This document shows positions 42,547 to 52,847 of a stretch of 64,000 bases of DNA, one piece after another. Position 1 is the stretch's first letter. Each line of letters opens with the position of its first letter. The stretch covers positions 1 to 64,000 of the forward strand of contig NZ_UZWD01000023.1 in assembly GCF_900631955.1 (NCBI RefSeq). Direction: 5' to 3'. Both the position numbers and the translations under genes were made by a program. This stretch comes from Devosia equisanguinis. GTDB taxonomy: Bacteria > Pseudomonadota > Alphaproteobacteria > Rhizobiales > Devosiaceae. Below the pieces are notes generated by a model. The model was not told where the DNA came from, searched no databases, and was given only the letters and a program-made list of their open reading frames with translations.

Positions 42547-42984
42547 TCAGCCCTCGTCTTCCAGATCCGCCTGGGCCTCGATGGCTTCCATATCCTCATC
42601 GGAATAGCCGAAATGGTGCCCGAGTTCGTGGATGAGAACATGGGTGACGATGTCGCCCAGCGTATCCTCGTCATGCTCGGCCCAATGGTCGAGGATGGCC
42701 CGCCGATAGAGAAACACCGTATTGGGAAACTGACCGGTATGCGGCACGGCGCCGTCATGGGTCATGCCGATGCCGGTAAACAGCCCCATCAATTCGAACG
42801 GGCTCTCCATGCCGAAATGGGCGATGATATCGTCCTCGGCAAATTCGGCCACCGAGCAGGTGACTTCGGCACTCAGTGACTTGAAAGGCTCTGGCAGGGC
42901 CGCAAGCGCCGCGCTGGCCAGAGCCTCGATGTCATCGAGGGTCGGGGCATGAAACCCCGACCAATCCAAACCCTTTAGCGCCAC
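42547..42984 (-). CDS. Zincin-like metallopeptidase family protein
   Basis: A 145-residue protein with the zinc-binding HELGHHFG near residue 122 preceded by VTHVLI, the pattern of small minimal gluzincin-like metallopeptidases (DUF1025-type). An Ala/Glu-rich tail follows. The GTG start at 42984 overlaps the end of leuC by 10 bases, so the two are read from one message. Physiological substrate unknown. Confidence 0.87.
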   Translation of the reverse strand: MALKGLDWSGFHAPTLDDIEALASAALAALPEPFKSLSAEVTCSVAEFAEDDIIAHFGMESPFELMGLFTGIGMTHDGAVPHTGQFPNTVFLYRRAILDHWAEHDEDTLGDIVTHVLIHELGHHFGYSDEDMEAIEAQADLEDEG

Positions 42985-44381
42985 TCGCGAATATCGACGA
43001 AGTGGCCGGCAATGGCGGCTGCGGCGGCCATGGCGGGGGAAACGAGGTGCGTGCGGCCCTTAAAGCCCTGGCGTCCCTCGAAATTGCGGTTGGACGTCGA
43101 GGCACAACGCTCCTCGGGCTTCAGCTTGTCCGGGTTCATGGCCAGGCACATCGAGCAACCGGGCTCGCGCCATTCGAAACCGGCAGTCTTGAACACCACG
43201 TCGAGACCCTCGGCTTCGGCCTGTTCCTTGACGAGACCGGAACCGGGCACGACCATGGCCGACACGTGCGATGCCACCTTGCGGTCGCCGATCACGGCGG
43301 CAGCGGCGCGCAGATCTTCAATGCGGCCATTGGTGCAGGAGCCGATGAACACCTTGTCGAGCTTGATGTCGGTGATCGGGGTGCCGGGCTTGAGCCCCAT
43401 ATAGTCGAGGGCACGCCACTTGGAGCTGCGCTTGTTCTCGTCCTGGATTTCGTCCGGATTGGGCACAACACCCTGCACCGAAATCACGTCCTCGGGCGAA
43501 GAGCCCCAGGACACGATGGGCGGCAGCTTGGCAGCGTCGAGCACCACCACCTTGTCGTAATGGGCGCCTTCGTCGGTGAACAGCGTCTTCCAGTAGTCGA
43601 CGGCCATGTCGAAGGCTTCGCCCTTGGGCGCGCGCGGACGATCCCTAACATAGGCGAAGGTCTTTTCGTCGGGCGCAATCAAGCCGGCGCGCGCGCCGCC
43701 TTCGATGGTCATGTTGCAGACCGTCATGCGGCCTTCCATCGACAGCGAGCGAATGGCCTCGCCGGCGAACTCGATGACGTGGCCATTGCCGCCGGCCGTG
43801 CCGATTTCGCCGATGATGGCGAGAATGATATCCTTGGCAGTAACGCCAGGGGGCAGCTGGCCATCCACACGCACGAGCATGTTCTTGGCCTTCTGCTGGA
43901 TCAGCGTCTGGGTGGCCAGAACGTGTTCCACTTCCGAAGTGCCGATGCCGTGGGCCAGGGCGCCGAACGCGCCATGGGTCGAGGTGTGGCTGTCGCCGCA
44001 GACGATGGTCATGCCCGGCAGGGTAAAGCCTTGTTCAGGGCCGACAATGTGCACGATGCCCTGACGCTTGTCGAAGGGGTCGTAATATTCGATGCCGAAA
44101 TCGCGCGTATTCTCGGCCAGGGTCTCGATCTGGATGGCGCTTTCCGGATCGGGATTGGGCAGGGAACGATCGGTGGTGGGCACATTGTGGTCGACCACGG
44201 CGAGCGTGCGCTCGGGATGGCGCACCTTGCGGCCATTAAGGCGCAGGCCCTCGAAGGCCTGCGGGCTGGTGACTTCGTGCACCAGGTGCCGGTCGATATA
44301 GATCAGGCTGGTGCCGTCCTCGTTGTTCTGGACCAGATGGTCGTCCCAGATCTTGTCATAGAGCGTGCGGGCCTTGGTCAT
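42975..44381 (-). CDS. leuC: 3-isopropylmalate dehydratase, large subunit
   Basis: A 468-residue aconitase-family enzyme with a 4Fe-4S cluster that isomerises 2- to 3-isopropylmalate in leucine synthesis. [32 protein letters not shown] and [10 protein letters not shown] supply the cluster cysteines. [17 protein letters not shown] (44381) is the standard start; the frame opens seven codons earlier. The small subunit gene leuD is not in the neighbourhood. Confidence 0.97.
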   Translation of the reverse strand: MTKARTLYDKIWDDHLVQNNEDGTSLIYIDRHLVHEVTSPQAFEGLRLNGRKVRHPERTLAVVDHNVPTTDRSLPNPDPESAIQIETLAENTRDFGIEYYDPFDKRQGIVHIVGPEQGFTLPGMTIVCGDSHTSTHGAFGALAHGIGTSEVEHVLATQTLIQQKAKNMLVRVDGQLPPGVTAKDIILAIIGEIGTAGGNGHVIEFAGEAIRSLSMEGRMTVCNMTIEGGARAGLIAPDEKTFAYVRDRPRAPKGEAFDMAVDYWKTLFTDEGAHYDKVVVLDAAKLPPIVSWGSSPEDVISVQGVVPNPDEIQDENKRSSKWRALDYMGLKPGTPITDIKLDKVFIGSCTNGRIEDLRAAAAVIGDRKVASHVSAMVVPGSGLVKEQAEAEGLDVVFKTAGFEWREPGCSMCLAMNPDKLKPEERCASTSNRNFEGRQGFKGRTHLVSPAMAAAAAIAGHFVDIREWR

Positions 44382-44453
44382 GTCGATCTTCCGAGGGGGC
44401 ATGAATGAAAGTTTGGAGTGGTTCTAAGCCCAAGCCGAAAAACGGTCAAGCAC

Positions 44454-44475
44454 AACCGTACTCTTGGGTACGGTT
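44454..44475 (-). terminator. Hairpin after the flippase-like gene
   Basis: AACCGTAC at 44454-44461 pairs perfectly with GTACGGTT at 44468-44475, directly at the stop codon of the minus-strand membrane protein gene. It has no T-run. It could also belong to the leuC promoter region. Confidence 0.5.
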
Positions 44476-45830
44476 CACGCCTGTCGGCTGGCATTGAGCC
44501 GCGACAGGGCGAAAATACCCAGCAGGCTGGTGTCGAGCCCGATGCGGTAGCGGCACCACAGGGCAATGGCGATCTGGGCGAGGATGCGCCCGCCCATATT
44601 GACCGCCGCTGCACCGACGACGCCCCAGATCGGGATAACGAGGATTTGCACCAGAAAACCCAGCCCCATAATGGCGCCGAAAATGGCGACATAAGCCCGC
44701 TCATGGCCGGTCATCATCATGACGATCTTGGAAGGACCAGTGGCGGCGTCGAACAACAGACCCGTGGCCAACAGCACCAGCACCAGCGCGCCACCGGCAT
44801 AATCAGGCCCGAACATCGACAGGATCGGCCCGCCGAACAACACGAATCCCGCAAAGATGACCAATGAAAACAGAAAGCCCGCCCAGGAGCACAGTGCGGT
44901 GATGGCCTGGGCCTTGCGCATTGAACCGGCATGATAATGCTCGGCCACCATCGGCGCGATGACCAGCTCGATGGCGAATGTAAACAGTGTCATCAATCCG
45001 GCGGTGCGGAAGGCGTTGAAGTAGAGCCCCGAGCTTTCGAGGTCGAGCATCAGCCCCACCAGGATCACATCGGCATTGAGCGTTGCGGTTTCGATGAGCG
45101 CGCCCAGCAAAAGCCAGCGGCTGAGCCCGCCCCATTCGCGCCAATGGCGGCGCACCGGGGCAATCGCCGGCATGATGGCGTAATTCTGGCGCCGCGCCGC
45201 AGCCATCTGCAGCACCAGCGCGCCGAGCAGCAGCGCTGCCGACAGGGCCAGGGCGTCAGGCCCGCTCAGTACAATGCCAACGTAGAAAAGAACAAGCACA
45301 GCGCCGGGCAGCGCCAGGCGCCAGAGAATGTCGCGCGGCAACAAAGCCGTCCACAACGACCCCTGCGCACGCAGCACCGAGGAATTGTATTCGGCCAGCG
45401 CCAGCGGCAAGAGGATGATCGCAGCGGCATAGAAATGGTTGACCGTCATGCGCGCCGGCAGGAATGGCAGGCTGATGACGGTGAGAATGCACAGCACCAC
45501 AGCGACGACTAGGCTTGCCCCAATGGTAATGGCCGAGCCGGCGGCGACGGCATCCCTGGCCTTCTGCTCATCGCCCTGCCCCCGATATTGTGCCCAGAGC
45601 CGCAATATGGCGGTCGGCTGACCGGCCCCGGCCAGGATGGCGAGCACAGTCGCCAGCGCCAGGCCGAAGGCGAAATGACCATATTCGCTGACCGTTTGCG
45701 TGCGCGAGAGCACCACATAAGTGAGATAGGTGAGGCCGGCCGTGGCCACCTTGATGCCCAGTGACCCCACCGACCGCCACAGGCCTGTGTGGAGCAATGC
45801 CCGCAGGTCGCTCGGTATGGTGAGCCGCAT
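44475..45830 (-). CDS. Polysaccharide biosynthesis (flippase-like) membrane protein, MOP superfamily
   Basis: A 451-residue protein with about 12 hydrophobic helices and the pattern of Wzx/MATE-like polysaccharide exporters: YLTYVVLSRTQTVSEYGHFAF in the first helices and ADVILVGLMLDLESSGLYFNAFR in the middle. Such proteins flip lipid-linked oligosaccharides across the inner membrane. No glycosyltransferases are adjacent, so the substrate is unclear. Confidence 0.87.
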   Translation of the reverse strand: MRLTIPSDLRALLHTGLWRSVGSLGIKVATAGLTYLTYVVLSRTQTVSEYGHFAFGLALATVLAILAGAGQPTAILRLWAQYRGQGDEQKARDAVAAGSAITIGASLVVAVVLCILTVISLPFLPARMTVNHFYAAAIILLPLALAEYNSSVLRAQGSLWTALLPRDILWRLALPGAVLVLFYVGIVLSGPDALALSAALLLGALVLQMAAARRQNYAIMPAIAPVRRHWREWGGLSRWLLLGALIETATLNADVILVGLMLDLESSGLYFNAFRTAGLMTLFTFAIELVIAPMVAEHYHAGSMRKAQAITALCSWAGFLFSLVIFAGFVLFGGPILSMFGPDYAGGALVLVLLATGLLFDAATGPSKIVMMMTGHERAYVAIFGAIMGLGFLVQILVIPIWGVVGAAAVNMGGRILAQIAIALWCRYRIGLDTSLLGIFALSRLNASRQA

Positions 45831-46085
45831 CGATAAGCCTCAAAAGCCGCGCAGACGCTTGCGCGGGAGCCTCAATCTGGCATGGCGTCTCTCAAGAACC
45901 CCTTACCGTGCGGCCCTTTGCGATGACAAAACCGTCAGCGACGATATGTTTTGTCGACGCCAGCGGTGACCCATGCTGCCAGTCGGCGTCAGCAGCAGTC
46001 ACCAGCACGCCATTTCCGGCTTTACCCCCGGGCTCGCCTTGGCGATAACAACGCCGCCCATCGTCGCGACTCACCCGGAACCGCC

Positions 46086-46898
46086 ATGACCCAGTCCATC
46101 GTCACCTGGAACATCAATTCGGTTCGCCTGCGCCTGCCGATGGTGCTGGATTTTCTCGCGCAATATCAGCCCGACGTGCTGATGCTGCAGGAGATCAAGT
46201 GCACCAATGACCAGTTTCCGCGCAACGCCTTCATCGAGGCCGGCTATCCGCATATGGCCGTGCATGGGCAGAAGGGCTATCACGGCGTCGCCATTGTTTC
46301 GAAATTCCCGCTGATCGACATTTCGAGCCGGGTTTTCTTCGACATCCCGGAATCGCGCCATATATCGGCGCTGGTCGATCTGGGGCACGGGCCGTTCACG
46401 CTGCACAATTTCTATATTCCCGCCGGTGGCGACGAGCCCGATCCGGAAATCAACCCCAAGTTCAAGCACAAGCTGGGCTTCCTTGACGAACTCAAGACCT
46501 GGTTCTCCGAGCCGGTTTTCCAGCGCGGCCATCTCATCGCCGGCGACTTCAACATCGCCCCGCATGAGAACGACGTCTGGAGCCACAAGCAGTTGCTCAA
46601 GATCGTCAGCCACACGCCCCAGGAAACCGAGCGTCTCGATGCCCTGCTCTCGGGCGGGCACGGCTGGGTGGATCTGGTGCGCAAGCACATTCCCTACGAC
46701 CAGAAGCTTTATTCCTGGTGGAGCTATCGCAGCGCCAATTGGGAGCTGGCCAATAAGGGCCGCCGTCTCGACCATATCTGGTCCACTGCCGACGTGGCGG
46801 AGCGCTCGATCGGCGCCGAAATCATCAAGCCGGCCCGCGGCTGGACCGATAAGCCGTCCGACCATGTGCCAGTGATCGCTCGTTTCGTGAAGCCTTAG
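46086..46898 (+). CDS. xth: Exodeoxyribonuclease III
   Basis: A 270-residue AP endonuclease/3'-5' exonuclease. TWNINSVRLRLPMVLDFL, LQEIKCTNDQFP (catalytic Glu), GDFNIAPHENDVW (Asp-Asn) and the C-terminal DHVPVIA (catalytic Asp-His) are all present. The ATG at 46086 gives the family start; an open frame of 45 codons upstream is ignored. It repairs abasic sites. Convergent with the cyclic-nucleotide-binding gene. Confidence 0.95.
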   Translation: MTQSIVTWNINSVRLRLPMVLDFLAQYQPDVLMLQEIKCTNDQFPRNAFIEAGYPHMAVHGQKGYHGVAIVSKFPLIDISSRVFFDIPESRHISALVDLGHGPFTLHNFYIPAGGDEPDPEINPKFKHKLGFLDELKTWFSEPVFQRGHLIAGDFNIAPHENDVWSHKQLLKIVSHTPQETERLDALLSGGHGWVDLVRKHIPYDQKLYSWWSYRSANWELANKGRRLDHIWSTADVAERSIGAEIIKPARGWTDKPSDHVPVIARFVKP

Positions 46899-46918
46899 CG
46901 ACGGGGAGCAGGCGCCTC

Positions 46919-47377
46919 TCAGGCGCCCTTCATCTTGCGCCGGAGCGGCTCGAGGGCGTGCATGTAGCGGCCCAGATCCTGCTCGATGCGCTGGGCGGCC
47001 CGCTGCGCCAGGTCCGGATATTGGCGCAGCAGCTTGAGAAAGGCGCTGCGTGGCACGAACAGCAATTCGCAATCGGTCACGGCCGTAAAGGTGACCGGAC
47101 GCGGCTTGTCGAGGATGAGCGCGGTGGGCGAGATGACGCTGCCCGGTTCGCTCAGCGCATAGGGTTTTCCCGCCTCGGCGCCTTCATGACGCGCCTTGAC
47201 CGTGCCATCCATCAGCACATAGGCGCCCTGCGGCACGTCGCCGGCGCGATAGATGACGTCATCGGCGTCGAAATGCTGGCGGTCGCCGGCAAAACCCAGC
47301 ATGCGCCGCTGCTCGTCGTCGCAGATGTCGAAGAAATCGGCCTGGGACAAGACCCCGGCCGCGTCATCCATTCTCAT
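46919..47377 (-). CDS. Stand-alone cyclic nucleotide-binding domain protein
   Basis: A 152-residue protein with one Crp-like cNMP-binding domain (DVIYRAGDVPQGAYVLMDG, then FTAVTDCELLFVPRSAFLKLL) and no DNA-binding domain. The phosphate-binding cassette is not clearly typical, so ligand binding is uncertain. Such lone domains can act as regulators through partner proteins. Transcribed in the same direction as cenR, 105 bases downstream of it, with several hairpins between. Confidence 0.83.
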   Translation of the reverse strand: MRMDDAAGVLSQADFFDICDDEQRRMLGFAGDRQHFDADDVIYRAGDVPQGAYVLMDGTVKARHEGAEAGKPYALSEPGSVISPTALILDKPRPVTFTAVTDCELLFVPRSAFLKLLRQYPDLAQRAAQRIEQDLGRYMHALEPLRRKMKGA

Positions 47378-47400
47378 GTGCCCCAGACCCGGATGCAAGA

Positions 47401-47423
47401 CCGCCTGCCAGGATGGCAGGCGG
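47401..47423. promoter_or_regulatory. Perfect hairpin in the leader of the cNMP-binding gene
   Basis: CCGCCTGCCA at 47401-47410 pairs perfectly with TGGCAGGCGG at 47414-47423 (10 bp, GGA loop), 24 bases before the start codon of the minus-strand gene. No U-run. It may end the cenR message or shape the leader. Confidence 0.55.
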
Positions 47424-47443
47424 AAGATCTGGTTAACCTATAG

Positions 47444-47494
47444 GGGAGTTCGCGACGGGATTGAACTCCCTTGTCCACCCAATCAGGGGACAAG
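47444..47494 (-). terminator. Nested hairpins at the end of cenR
   Basis: GGGAGTTC/GAACTCCC at 47444-47451 and 47463-47470, and CTTGTCC/GGACAAG at 47470-47476 and 47488-47494; the second overlaps the last codons of the gene. Both are perfect, but neither has a T-run. Confidence 0.5.
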
Positions 47495-48166
47495 CCGATA
47501 GCCGCCATCCTCGGTCACGAGCAGGCGCGCATTGGAAGGGTCGCGCTCGATCTTTTGGCGCAGCCGATAGATGTGGGTTTCCAGCGTATGGGTGGTGACC
47601 CGATTGTTATAGCCCCAGACTTCCTTGAGCAGCACGTCGCGCGTGATGGTCTTGGGTCCCTGGCGATAGAGGAACTTGAGGATCGAGGTTTCCTTGTCGG
47701 TCAGGCGCACCTTGATGCCGTCATTGGTCTCGAGCACCTTGGCGGCGGGCTGGAAATGATACTGACCGATGGTGAAGACCGCATCCTCGCTCTGATCATG
47801 CTGGCGGAGCGCCGCATTGATGCGGGCGAGCAGGACCGGATAACGGAACGGTTTGGTCAGGTAATCATTGGCCCCAGCCTCGAGACCCTTGATCTCGTCG
47901 GCTTCGGTGTCGTGACCGGTCAGCATCAGCACCGGGCTCTTATAGCCCTCCTGACGCATCAGCTTCACCGCTTCGCGGCCATCCATATCAGGCAGGCCGA
48001 CATCGAGGATGGTCAGCTCGATATTGGTGTCGCGCAAGACCTTGAGCGCATCATTGGCGGTGCCCGCCTGCAGGATGTCAAAGGAAGGCTCGCCCTGAAG
48101 CTGCTCCACCAGGGTCTGGCGCAGATCCGCGTCGTCGTCCACGACTAGGATGCGTCGCTTGTTCAT
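47483..48166 (-). CDS. cenR: OmpR-family response regulator, CenR-like
   Basis: A 227-residue response regulator. The receiver has ILVVDDDADLRQTL and TILDVGLPDMDGREAVKLM (phosphorylated Asp near residue 54) and the Lys switch YLTKPF. The output is a winged helix with KEVWGYNNRVTTHTLETHIYRLRQKIE. This wording closely resembles CenR, the essential alphaproteobacterial regulator of envelope integrity controlled by the kinase CenK. No kinase gene is adjacent, in keeping with the usual orphan location. The symbol rests on remembered family patterns, not on a search. Confidence 0.82.
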   Translation of the reverse strand: MNKRRILVVDDDADLRQTLVEQLQGEPSFDILQAGTANDALKVLRDTNIELTILDVGLPDMDGREAVKLMRQEGYKSPVLMLTGHDTEADEIKGLEAGANDYLTKPFRYPVLLARINAALRQHDQSEDAVFTIGQYHFQPAAKVLETNDGIKVRLTDKETSILKFLYRQGPKTITRDVLLKEVWGYNNRVTTHTLETHIYRLRQKIERDPSNARLLVTEDGGYRLVP

Positions 48167-48285
48167 TGAGGTCTCCGGTCTCTTCGGTCAGCGCCGACCA
48201 AGGTCACATCATTGCGACCTGTTTTTGGCCAGCCAATCACAACGGTGTTACAACTGCCAGCAACGCGGCAAGAACCGGAATAGTT

Positions 48286-48316
48286 GCATTTGCTGCTTTC
48301 CGAACGCTGCAAATGC
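48286..48316. repeat. Inverted repeat upstream of cenR
   Basis: GCATTTGC at 48286-48293 is the perfect complement of GCAAATGC at 48309-48316 with a 15-base spacer. It lies 120 bases upstream of the cenR start codon in a 227-base gap, and could be an operator. Confidence 0.4.
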
Positions 48317-48393
48317 GTCAAGGCGTGATCGATCCAAAGACCAGGCGCCGTGACTTCGGCAACCAGTGATTTACTACAGTAAGGCGGAGGGCT

Positions 48394-49086
48394 TTACGCT
48401 GGCTCAGGCGTGAAGCGGCGGCCGAAAAGCGCCGAACCGACGCGCACATGGGTGGCCCCCATGGCAATGGCCGTTTCGAAATCCCCGCTCATGCCCATGG
48501 AGAGTTTTTCGACAGCGCAATCCCTGGCCAGTTGCACGAGATGGGCAAAATAGGGACCGGGCGGCTGTCCATCGGGCGGAATGCACATCAGCCCCACGAC
48601 ATTCAGACCGTAGTCACTGCGACAGCGTCCCACGAAATCCGCGGTCTCGCTGACGGCAATGCCGGCCTTCTGTTCCTCGCCGCCGATATTCACCTGGACG
48701 AAACAGGGTAGCCGCCGGCCGGTGCGCGCCATTTCCTCACCCAGCGCCTTGGCGAGCTTGTCACGATCCACCGTTTCGATCACATCGAACAGCGCCACCG
48801 CCTCGCGCACCTTGTTGGTCTGCAGCGGGCCGATGAGGTGCAGGCTAAGACCGGGGAACTCCGCCCGCAGCCCCGGCCACTTTTCCTTGGCCTCCTGCAC
48901 CCTGTTCTCGCCGAAGACCAATTGTCCGGCCACAAGAAACGGCCGCACCTGATCGGCAGGAAAGGTCTTGGACACGGCCACCAGTTCGACCGATTCGGGC
49001 GGCGGGCCGAAGCGGCGCCGTGCCTTTTCGATGCGGCCTTTGATGTAGTCGAGCGCCTGGGAGGCGCCAGCAGCAGTCTCTGCCAT
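48394..49086 (-). CDS. YggS-family pyridoxal phosphate homeostasis protein
   Basis: A 230-residue PLP-binding protein of the YggS/PLPBP family. VELVAVSKTFPADQV holds the PLP Lys; FGENRVQEAKEKW, LHLIGPLQTNKV and MGMSGDFETAIAMGATHVRVGSALFG are conserved. It maintains PLP balance. The open frames that run over it on the same strand are shadows of other genes. Between cenR and leuS. Confidence 0.94.
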   Translation of the reverse strand: MAETAAGASQALDYIKGRIEKARRRFGPPPESVELVAVSKTFPADQVRPFLVAGQLVFGENRVQEAKEKWPGLRAEFPGLSLHLIGPLQTNKVREAVALFDVIETVDRDKLAKALGEEMARTGRRLPCFVQVNIGGEEQKAGIAVSETADFVGRCRSDYGLNVVGLMCIPPDGQPPGPYFAHLVQLARDCAVEKLSMGMSGDFETAIAMGATHVRVGSALFGRRFTPEPA

Positions 49087-49217
49087 AACGCGGCCCCGTT
49101 TCTGTTGACCTGATAGGGGTTTTCTGATGATGGTCCGGTAGCCAAAATCCCCAATAAACGCAAGCCGCGCCGCCTTTTGCGCGCTGGCCCTGCGTCAATC
49201 TTGCAAGGACGAGACAA

Positions 49218-51821
49218 GTGAGCGGCGAACGCTACAATCCGCGCGAAAGCGAACCGAAATGGCAGAAGGTCTGGGACGACGCCAAGACCTTCGTCACCGC
49301 CAATGACGATCCGCGCGAGCCCTACTACGTCCTCGAGATGTTTCCCTACCCCTCTGGCCGCATCCATATGGGCCATGTGCGCAACTACGCCATGGGCGAT
49401 GTGGTCGCCCGTTATTATCGCGCCCGCGGCCGCAATGTGTTGCATCCCATGGGCTGGGACGCCTTCGGCCTGCCGGCCGAAAATGCCGCCATCGAGCGCA
49501 AGACCCATCCGGGCACCTGGACCTATTCCAATATCGAGGCGATGAAGAAGCAGCTGAAATCGATGGGCCTGTCCATCGACTGGACGCGCGAAATCGCCAC
49601 CTGCTCGCCCGACTATTACCAGCATCAACAGGCCCTGTTCCTCGACATGCTGGCAGCCGGACTGGTCACCCGCAAGAGTTCCAAGGTCAATTGGGATCCG
49701 GTCGACATGACCGTCTTGGCCAATGAGCAGGTTATCGACGGCAAGGGCTGGCGCTCTGGCGCGGTGGTGGAGCAGCGCGAGCTGACCCAGTGGTTCTTCA
49801 AGATCTCCGATTTCGCCGAGGATCTGCTCGAGGCGCTCGATACCCTGACCGAATGGCCCGAAAAGGTGCGCATCATGCAGCGCAACTGGATCGGCAAATC
49901 CGAGGGCCTGCGCCTGCTGTTCGAGATCGAGCCCAACAACAAGACCAATGCCAATTCGGTCGAGGTGTTCACCACCCGTCCCGACACCATTTTTGGTGCC
50001 TCCTTCCTTGCCCTCTCCCCCGACCACAAGCTGACTGCGGCGCTGGCGGCCCACAATGCCGAACTGGCCGAATTCGTCGCCGAATTCCGTCGCCAGGGCA
50101 CGGCCACCGAAACGCTGGAGAAGGCCGAGAAGAAGGGCGTCTTTACCGGGATTCACGTGAAACACCCGGTGATCGAGGGCGCCACCCTGCCCGTCTACGT
50201 CGCCAATTTCGTGCTGATGGATTATGGTACCGGCGCCGTGTTCGGCTGTCCGGCTCATGACCAGCGCGATCTCGACTTTGCCCGCAAATACGGCCTGCCA
50301 GTCAAGCCGGTGGTGCTGCCGCCGGACGCCGATCCAATAAGCTTCACCATCGGCGATGAAGCCTATGTTGACGTTGGCAACATTTTCAATTCCGGTTTCC
50401 TCGATGGCCTCTCCATCGACGCCGCCAAGACCCGCATCGCCGAGTACTTTGGCGCGCGCCAGGTCGATGGCCAGGTGCAGGGCAAGGTGGAAGTCAATTA
50501 CCGCCTGCGCGACTGGGGCATTTCCCGCCAGCGCTATTGGGGCTGCCCGATCCCGGTCATCCATTGCGAGGTCTGCGGCACCCTGCCAGTGCCCAAGAAG
50601 GACCTGCCGGTGGTGTTGCCCGAGGATGTGAGCTTCGACAAGCCGGGCAATGCGCTTGACCATCACCCGACCTGGAAGCATGTCGATTGTCCTCAATGCG
50701 GCGGCCCCGCAAGGCGCGAAACCGACACCATGGATACTTTTGTCGACTCCTCCTGGTATTTCGCCCGCTTCACCGCCCCCGATGCCGCGACCCCGACCGT
50801 TCCGGCCATCGCCAATCGCTGGCTGCCGGTGGACCAATATATCGGCGGCGTCGAGCACGCGATCCTGCACCTGCTCTATTCGCGCTTCTTCACCCGGGCG
50901 ATGAAGGCCACCGGCCATGTCGGGCTCGACGAACCGTTCAAGGGTCTCTTCACCCAGGGCATGGTGACGCACGAAACCTATAAGAGCACCGAAGGCGCCT
51001 GGGTCCCGCCCACCGAGATCGTCATCGAAGCCAATGGCGACCAGCGCACAGCCCGCCATGCCGAAACCGGCGCGCCGATCAGCATCGGCTCGGTCGAAAA
51101 GATGAGCAAGTCCAAGAAGAACGTCGTCGATCCCGACGAAATCGTCGGCACCTATGGCGCCGATACCGCGCGCTGGTTCATGCTTTCGGACTCGCCGCCG
51201 GAACGCGACGTGCAATGGACCGAATCGGGCGTCGAAGGCGCCGGCCGTTTCCAGCAGCGCGTCTGGCGGCTGGTCAACGACCTCGCCGACCTGCCTGCGG
51301 CTGCGGCAAATGGGGATGACGACAAGTCGGCCCTGGCCCTGCGTCGCAGCACCCATCGTGCCGTGGCCGGCGTGGCCCAGGATATCGAGGGCCTGCGCTT
51401 CAACCGCGCCGTGGCGCAGATTTATGAGCTGACCAACGCCCTCGCCAAGGGTCGCGACACCGCCACCGGCCCGGCCGCCCAGGCCGCCTTGCGTGAAGGC
51501 GTCGAGCGCCTGGTGCAGCTCATCAGCCCGATGATGCCGCATCTGGCGGAAAGCTGCTGGGAGATTCTGGGCAAGTCCGGGCTTGTCGCCGACGCCGCCT
51601 GGCCCGAAGTCGATCCGGCAATGCTGGTCGACGACGAGGTCACCCTGCCCGTCCAGATCAACGGCAAGCGCCGCGCTGAGATCGCCGTCGCCAAGGGCAT
51701 GGCAGCCGCGGAGGTGGAAGCCCTGGTGCTTGCCCTCGAGGCCGTTCAGAAGGCGCTTGAGGGCAAGACGCCCAAAAAGATCGTTGTGGTGCAGGACCGC
51801 ATCGTCAACATCGTGGTCTAG
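49218..51821 (+). CDS. leuS: Leucine--tRNA ligase
   Basis: An 867-residue class I aminoacyl-tRNA synthetase. [16 protein letters not shown] contains the HIGH box (HMGH) and [13 protein letters not shown] the KMSKS box. The editing domain lies near residues 230-420 and a zinc-type [15 protein letters not shown] motif near residue 450. GTG start at 49218. It ends 3 bases before holA; the lptE gene that lies between them in many Rhizobiales is absent here. Confidence 0.97.
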   Translation: MSGERYNPRESEPKWQKVWDDAKTFVTANDDPREPYYVLEMFPYPSGRIHMGHVRNYAMGDVVARYYRARGRNVLHPMGWDAFGLPAENAAIERKTHPGTWTYSNIEAMKKQLKSMGLSIDWTREIATCSPDYYQHQQALFLDMLAAGLVTRKSSKVNWDPVDMTVLANEQVIDGKGWRSGAVVEQRELTQWFFKISDFAEDLLEALDTLTEWPEKVRIMQRNWIGKSEGLRLLFEIEPNNKTNANSVEVFTTRPDTIFGASFLALSPDHKLTAALAAHNAELAEFVAEFRRQGTATETLEKAEKKGVFTGIHVKHPVIEGATLPVYVANFVLMDYGTGAVFGCPAHDQRDLDFARKYGLPVKPVVLPPDADPISFTIGDEAYVDVGNIFNSGFLDGLSIDAAKTRIAEYFGARQVDGQVQGKVEVNYRLRDWGISRQRYWGCPIPVIHCEVCGTLPVPKKDLPVVLPEDVSFDKPGNALDHHPTWKHVDCPQCGGPARRETDTMDTFVDSSWYFARFTAPDAATPTVPAIANRWLPVDQYIGGVEHAILHLLYSRFFTRAMKATGHVGLDEPFKGLFTQGMVTHETYKSTEGAWVPPTEIVIEANGDQRTARHAETGAPISIGSVEKMSKSKKNVVDPDEIVGTYGADTARWFMLSDSPPERDVQWTESGVEGAGRFQQRVWRLVNDLADLPAAAANGDDDKSALALRRSTHRAVAGVAQDIEGLRFNRAVAQIYELTNALAKGRDTATGPAAQAALREGVERLVQLISPMMPHLAESCWEILGKSGLVADAAWPEVDPAMLVDDEVTLPVQINGKRRAEIAVAKGMAAAEVEALVLALEAVQKALEGKTPKKIVVVQDRIVNIVV

Positions 51822-51824
51822 GGC

Positions 51825-52847
51825 ATGACCGCACTCAAGGCTCATGAGGTGGCGCGCTTTCTGGCGCGCCCCGATCTCGGCGAGGGGATTTTCCTCGCCT
51901 ATGGGCCTGATGGCGGCCTGGTGCGCGAAACCGCTCAGCGGCTGATTCGGCACCTGAGCGGCGACGATCCGGCTTCGGCCAATGTCACCATTTTCGACGG
52001 ACCGGAACTGGCTGCCGACCCGTCCCTCTTGGTGCTGGAAGCGCGCTCGGTGTCGCTGTTCGGCGGCAAGCGCATCATCCGCGTGCGCAATGCCACCAAG
52101 GCGCTGGTCATGCCGCTGACCCAGCTGCGCGACGATCCCAGTGGCACTGCCATCGTGCTCGAAGCCGACAATCTGCCGCCGCGCGATGCGCTGCGGGCCC
52201 TGGTCGAGGCCGCCAAGCTCGGCCGCGCCCTGCCATGCTATCCCGACAGCGACGAAACGTTGACGGCGCTGATGCGCGAGACCTTCAACCAGGCCGGCAT
52301 CCGCATCGACACAGACGTGGTGCCCACATTGCGCGAAATCCTCGGCAATGACCGCGAAATCACCCGCCGCGAACTCGAAAAACTCACCCTCTATGCCGCG
52401 AAGAGCAAAGCGCTCGCCCGTGAGGACGTGCTGTTGCTCTGCGCCGACAATGGCGCGCTAGCCATCGACGCCATTCTCGACGCAACCGGGGGCGGCCATG
52501 CCGAAAAACTGGAACTGGCGCTCAATCGCGCCATCGCCGCCAATATCAACTCCCAGCAATTGCTGGTCATGCTCTCCAACCACTTTGCCAATCTGCGCCG
52601 CTGGCGCACCGAGGTCGATGCCGGCAAGGCTCCCCGTGCCGTGCTCGACGGGTTGAAGCCCAAGCCGCATTTTTCGCGCAGCGGCGCGCTCGAGCAGCAA
52701 TTGCGCCTCTGGACCGATACGAGCCTGGCGACCGCTGGGGAACGGCTGTTGCAGGCCACTGCCGATTCGCGCCGCCGCCCGCATCTGGCCGAAACCCTGC
52801 TCCGCCGCACCGCCTTGGCGCTCTGCATGCTGGCCGCCACGCACTAG
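51825..52847 (+). CDS. holA: DNA polymerase III subunit delta
   Basis: A 340-residue clamp-loader subunit that opens the sliding clamp. Family features include ARFLARPDLGEGIFLAYGPDGGLVRE and the middle-domain KRIIRVRNATKALVMPL, LLCADNGALAIDAILDATGGG. It begins 3 bases after leuS ends and is co-transcribed. Its last 4 bases overlap the end of the convergent MocR-type gene. Confidence 0.94.
   Translation: MTALKAHEVARFLARPDLGEGIFLAYGPDGGLVRETAQRLIRHLSGDDPASANVTIFDGPELAADPSLLVLEARSVSLFGGKRIIRVRNATKALVMPLTQLRDDPSGTAIVLEADNLPPRDALRALVEAAKLGRALPCYPDSDETLTALMRETFNQAGIRIDTDVVPTLREILGNDREITRRELEKLTLYAAKSKALAREDVLLLCADNGALAIDAILDATGGGHAEKLELALNRAIAANINSQQLLVMLSNHFANLRRWRTEVDAGKAPRAVLDGLKPKPHFSRSGALEQQLRLWTDTSLATAGERLLQATADSRRRPHLAETLLRRTALALCMLAATH

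Noticed and set aside
43002-44408. 468-codon open frame on the plus strand over leuC
   Set aside because: It is the mirror of leuC, which has all Fe-S cysteines; the antisense translation has no recognised motif.
48780-51953. 1057-codon open frame on the minus strand over leuS
   Set aside because: It is antisense to leuS, whose HIGH and KMSKS motifs are intact, and its composition is His/Gly/Asp-rich as expected for a shadow frame in high-GC DNA.
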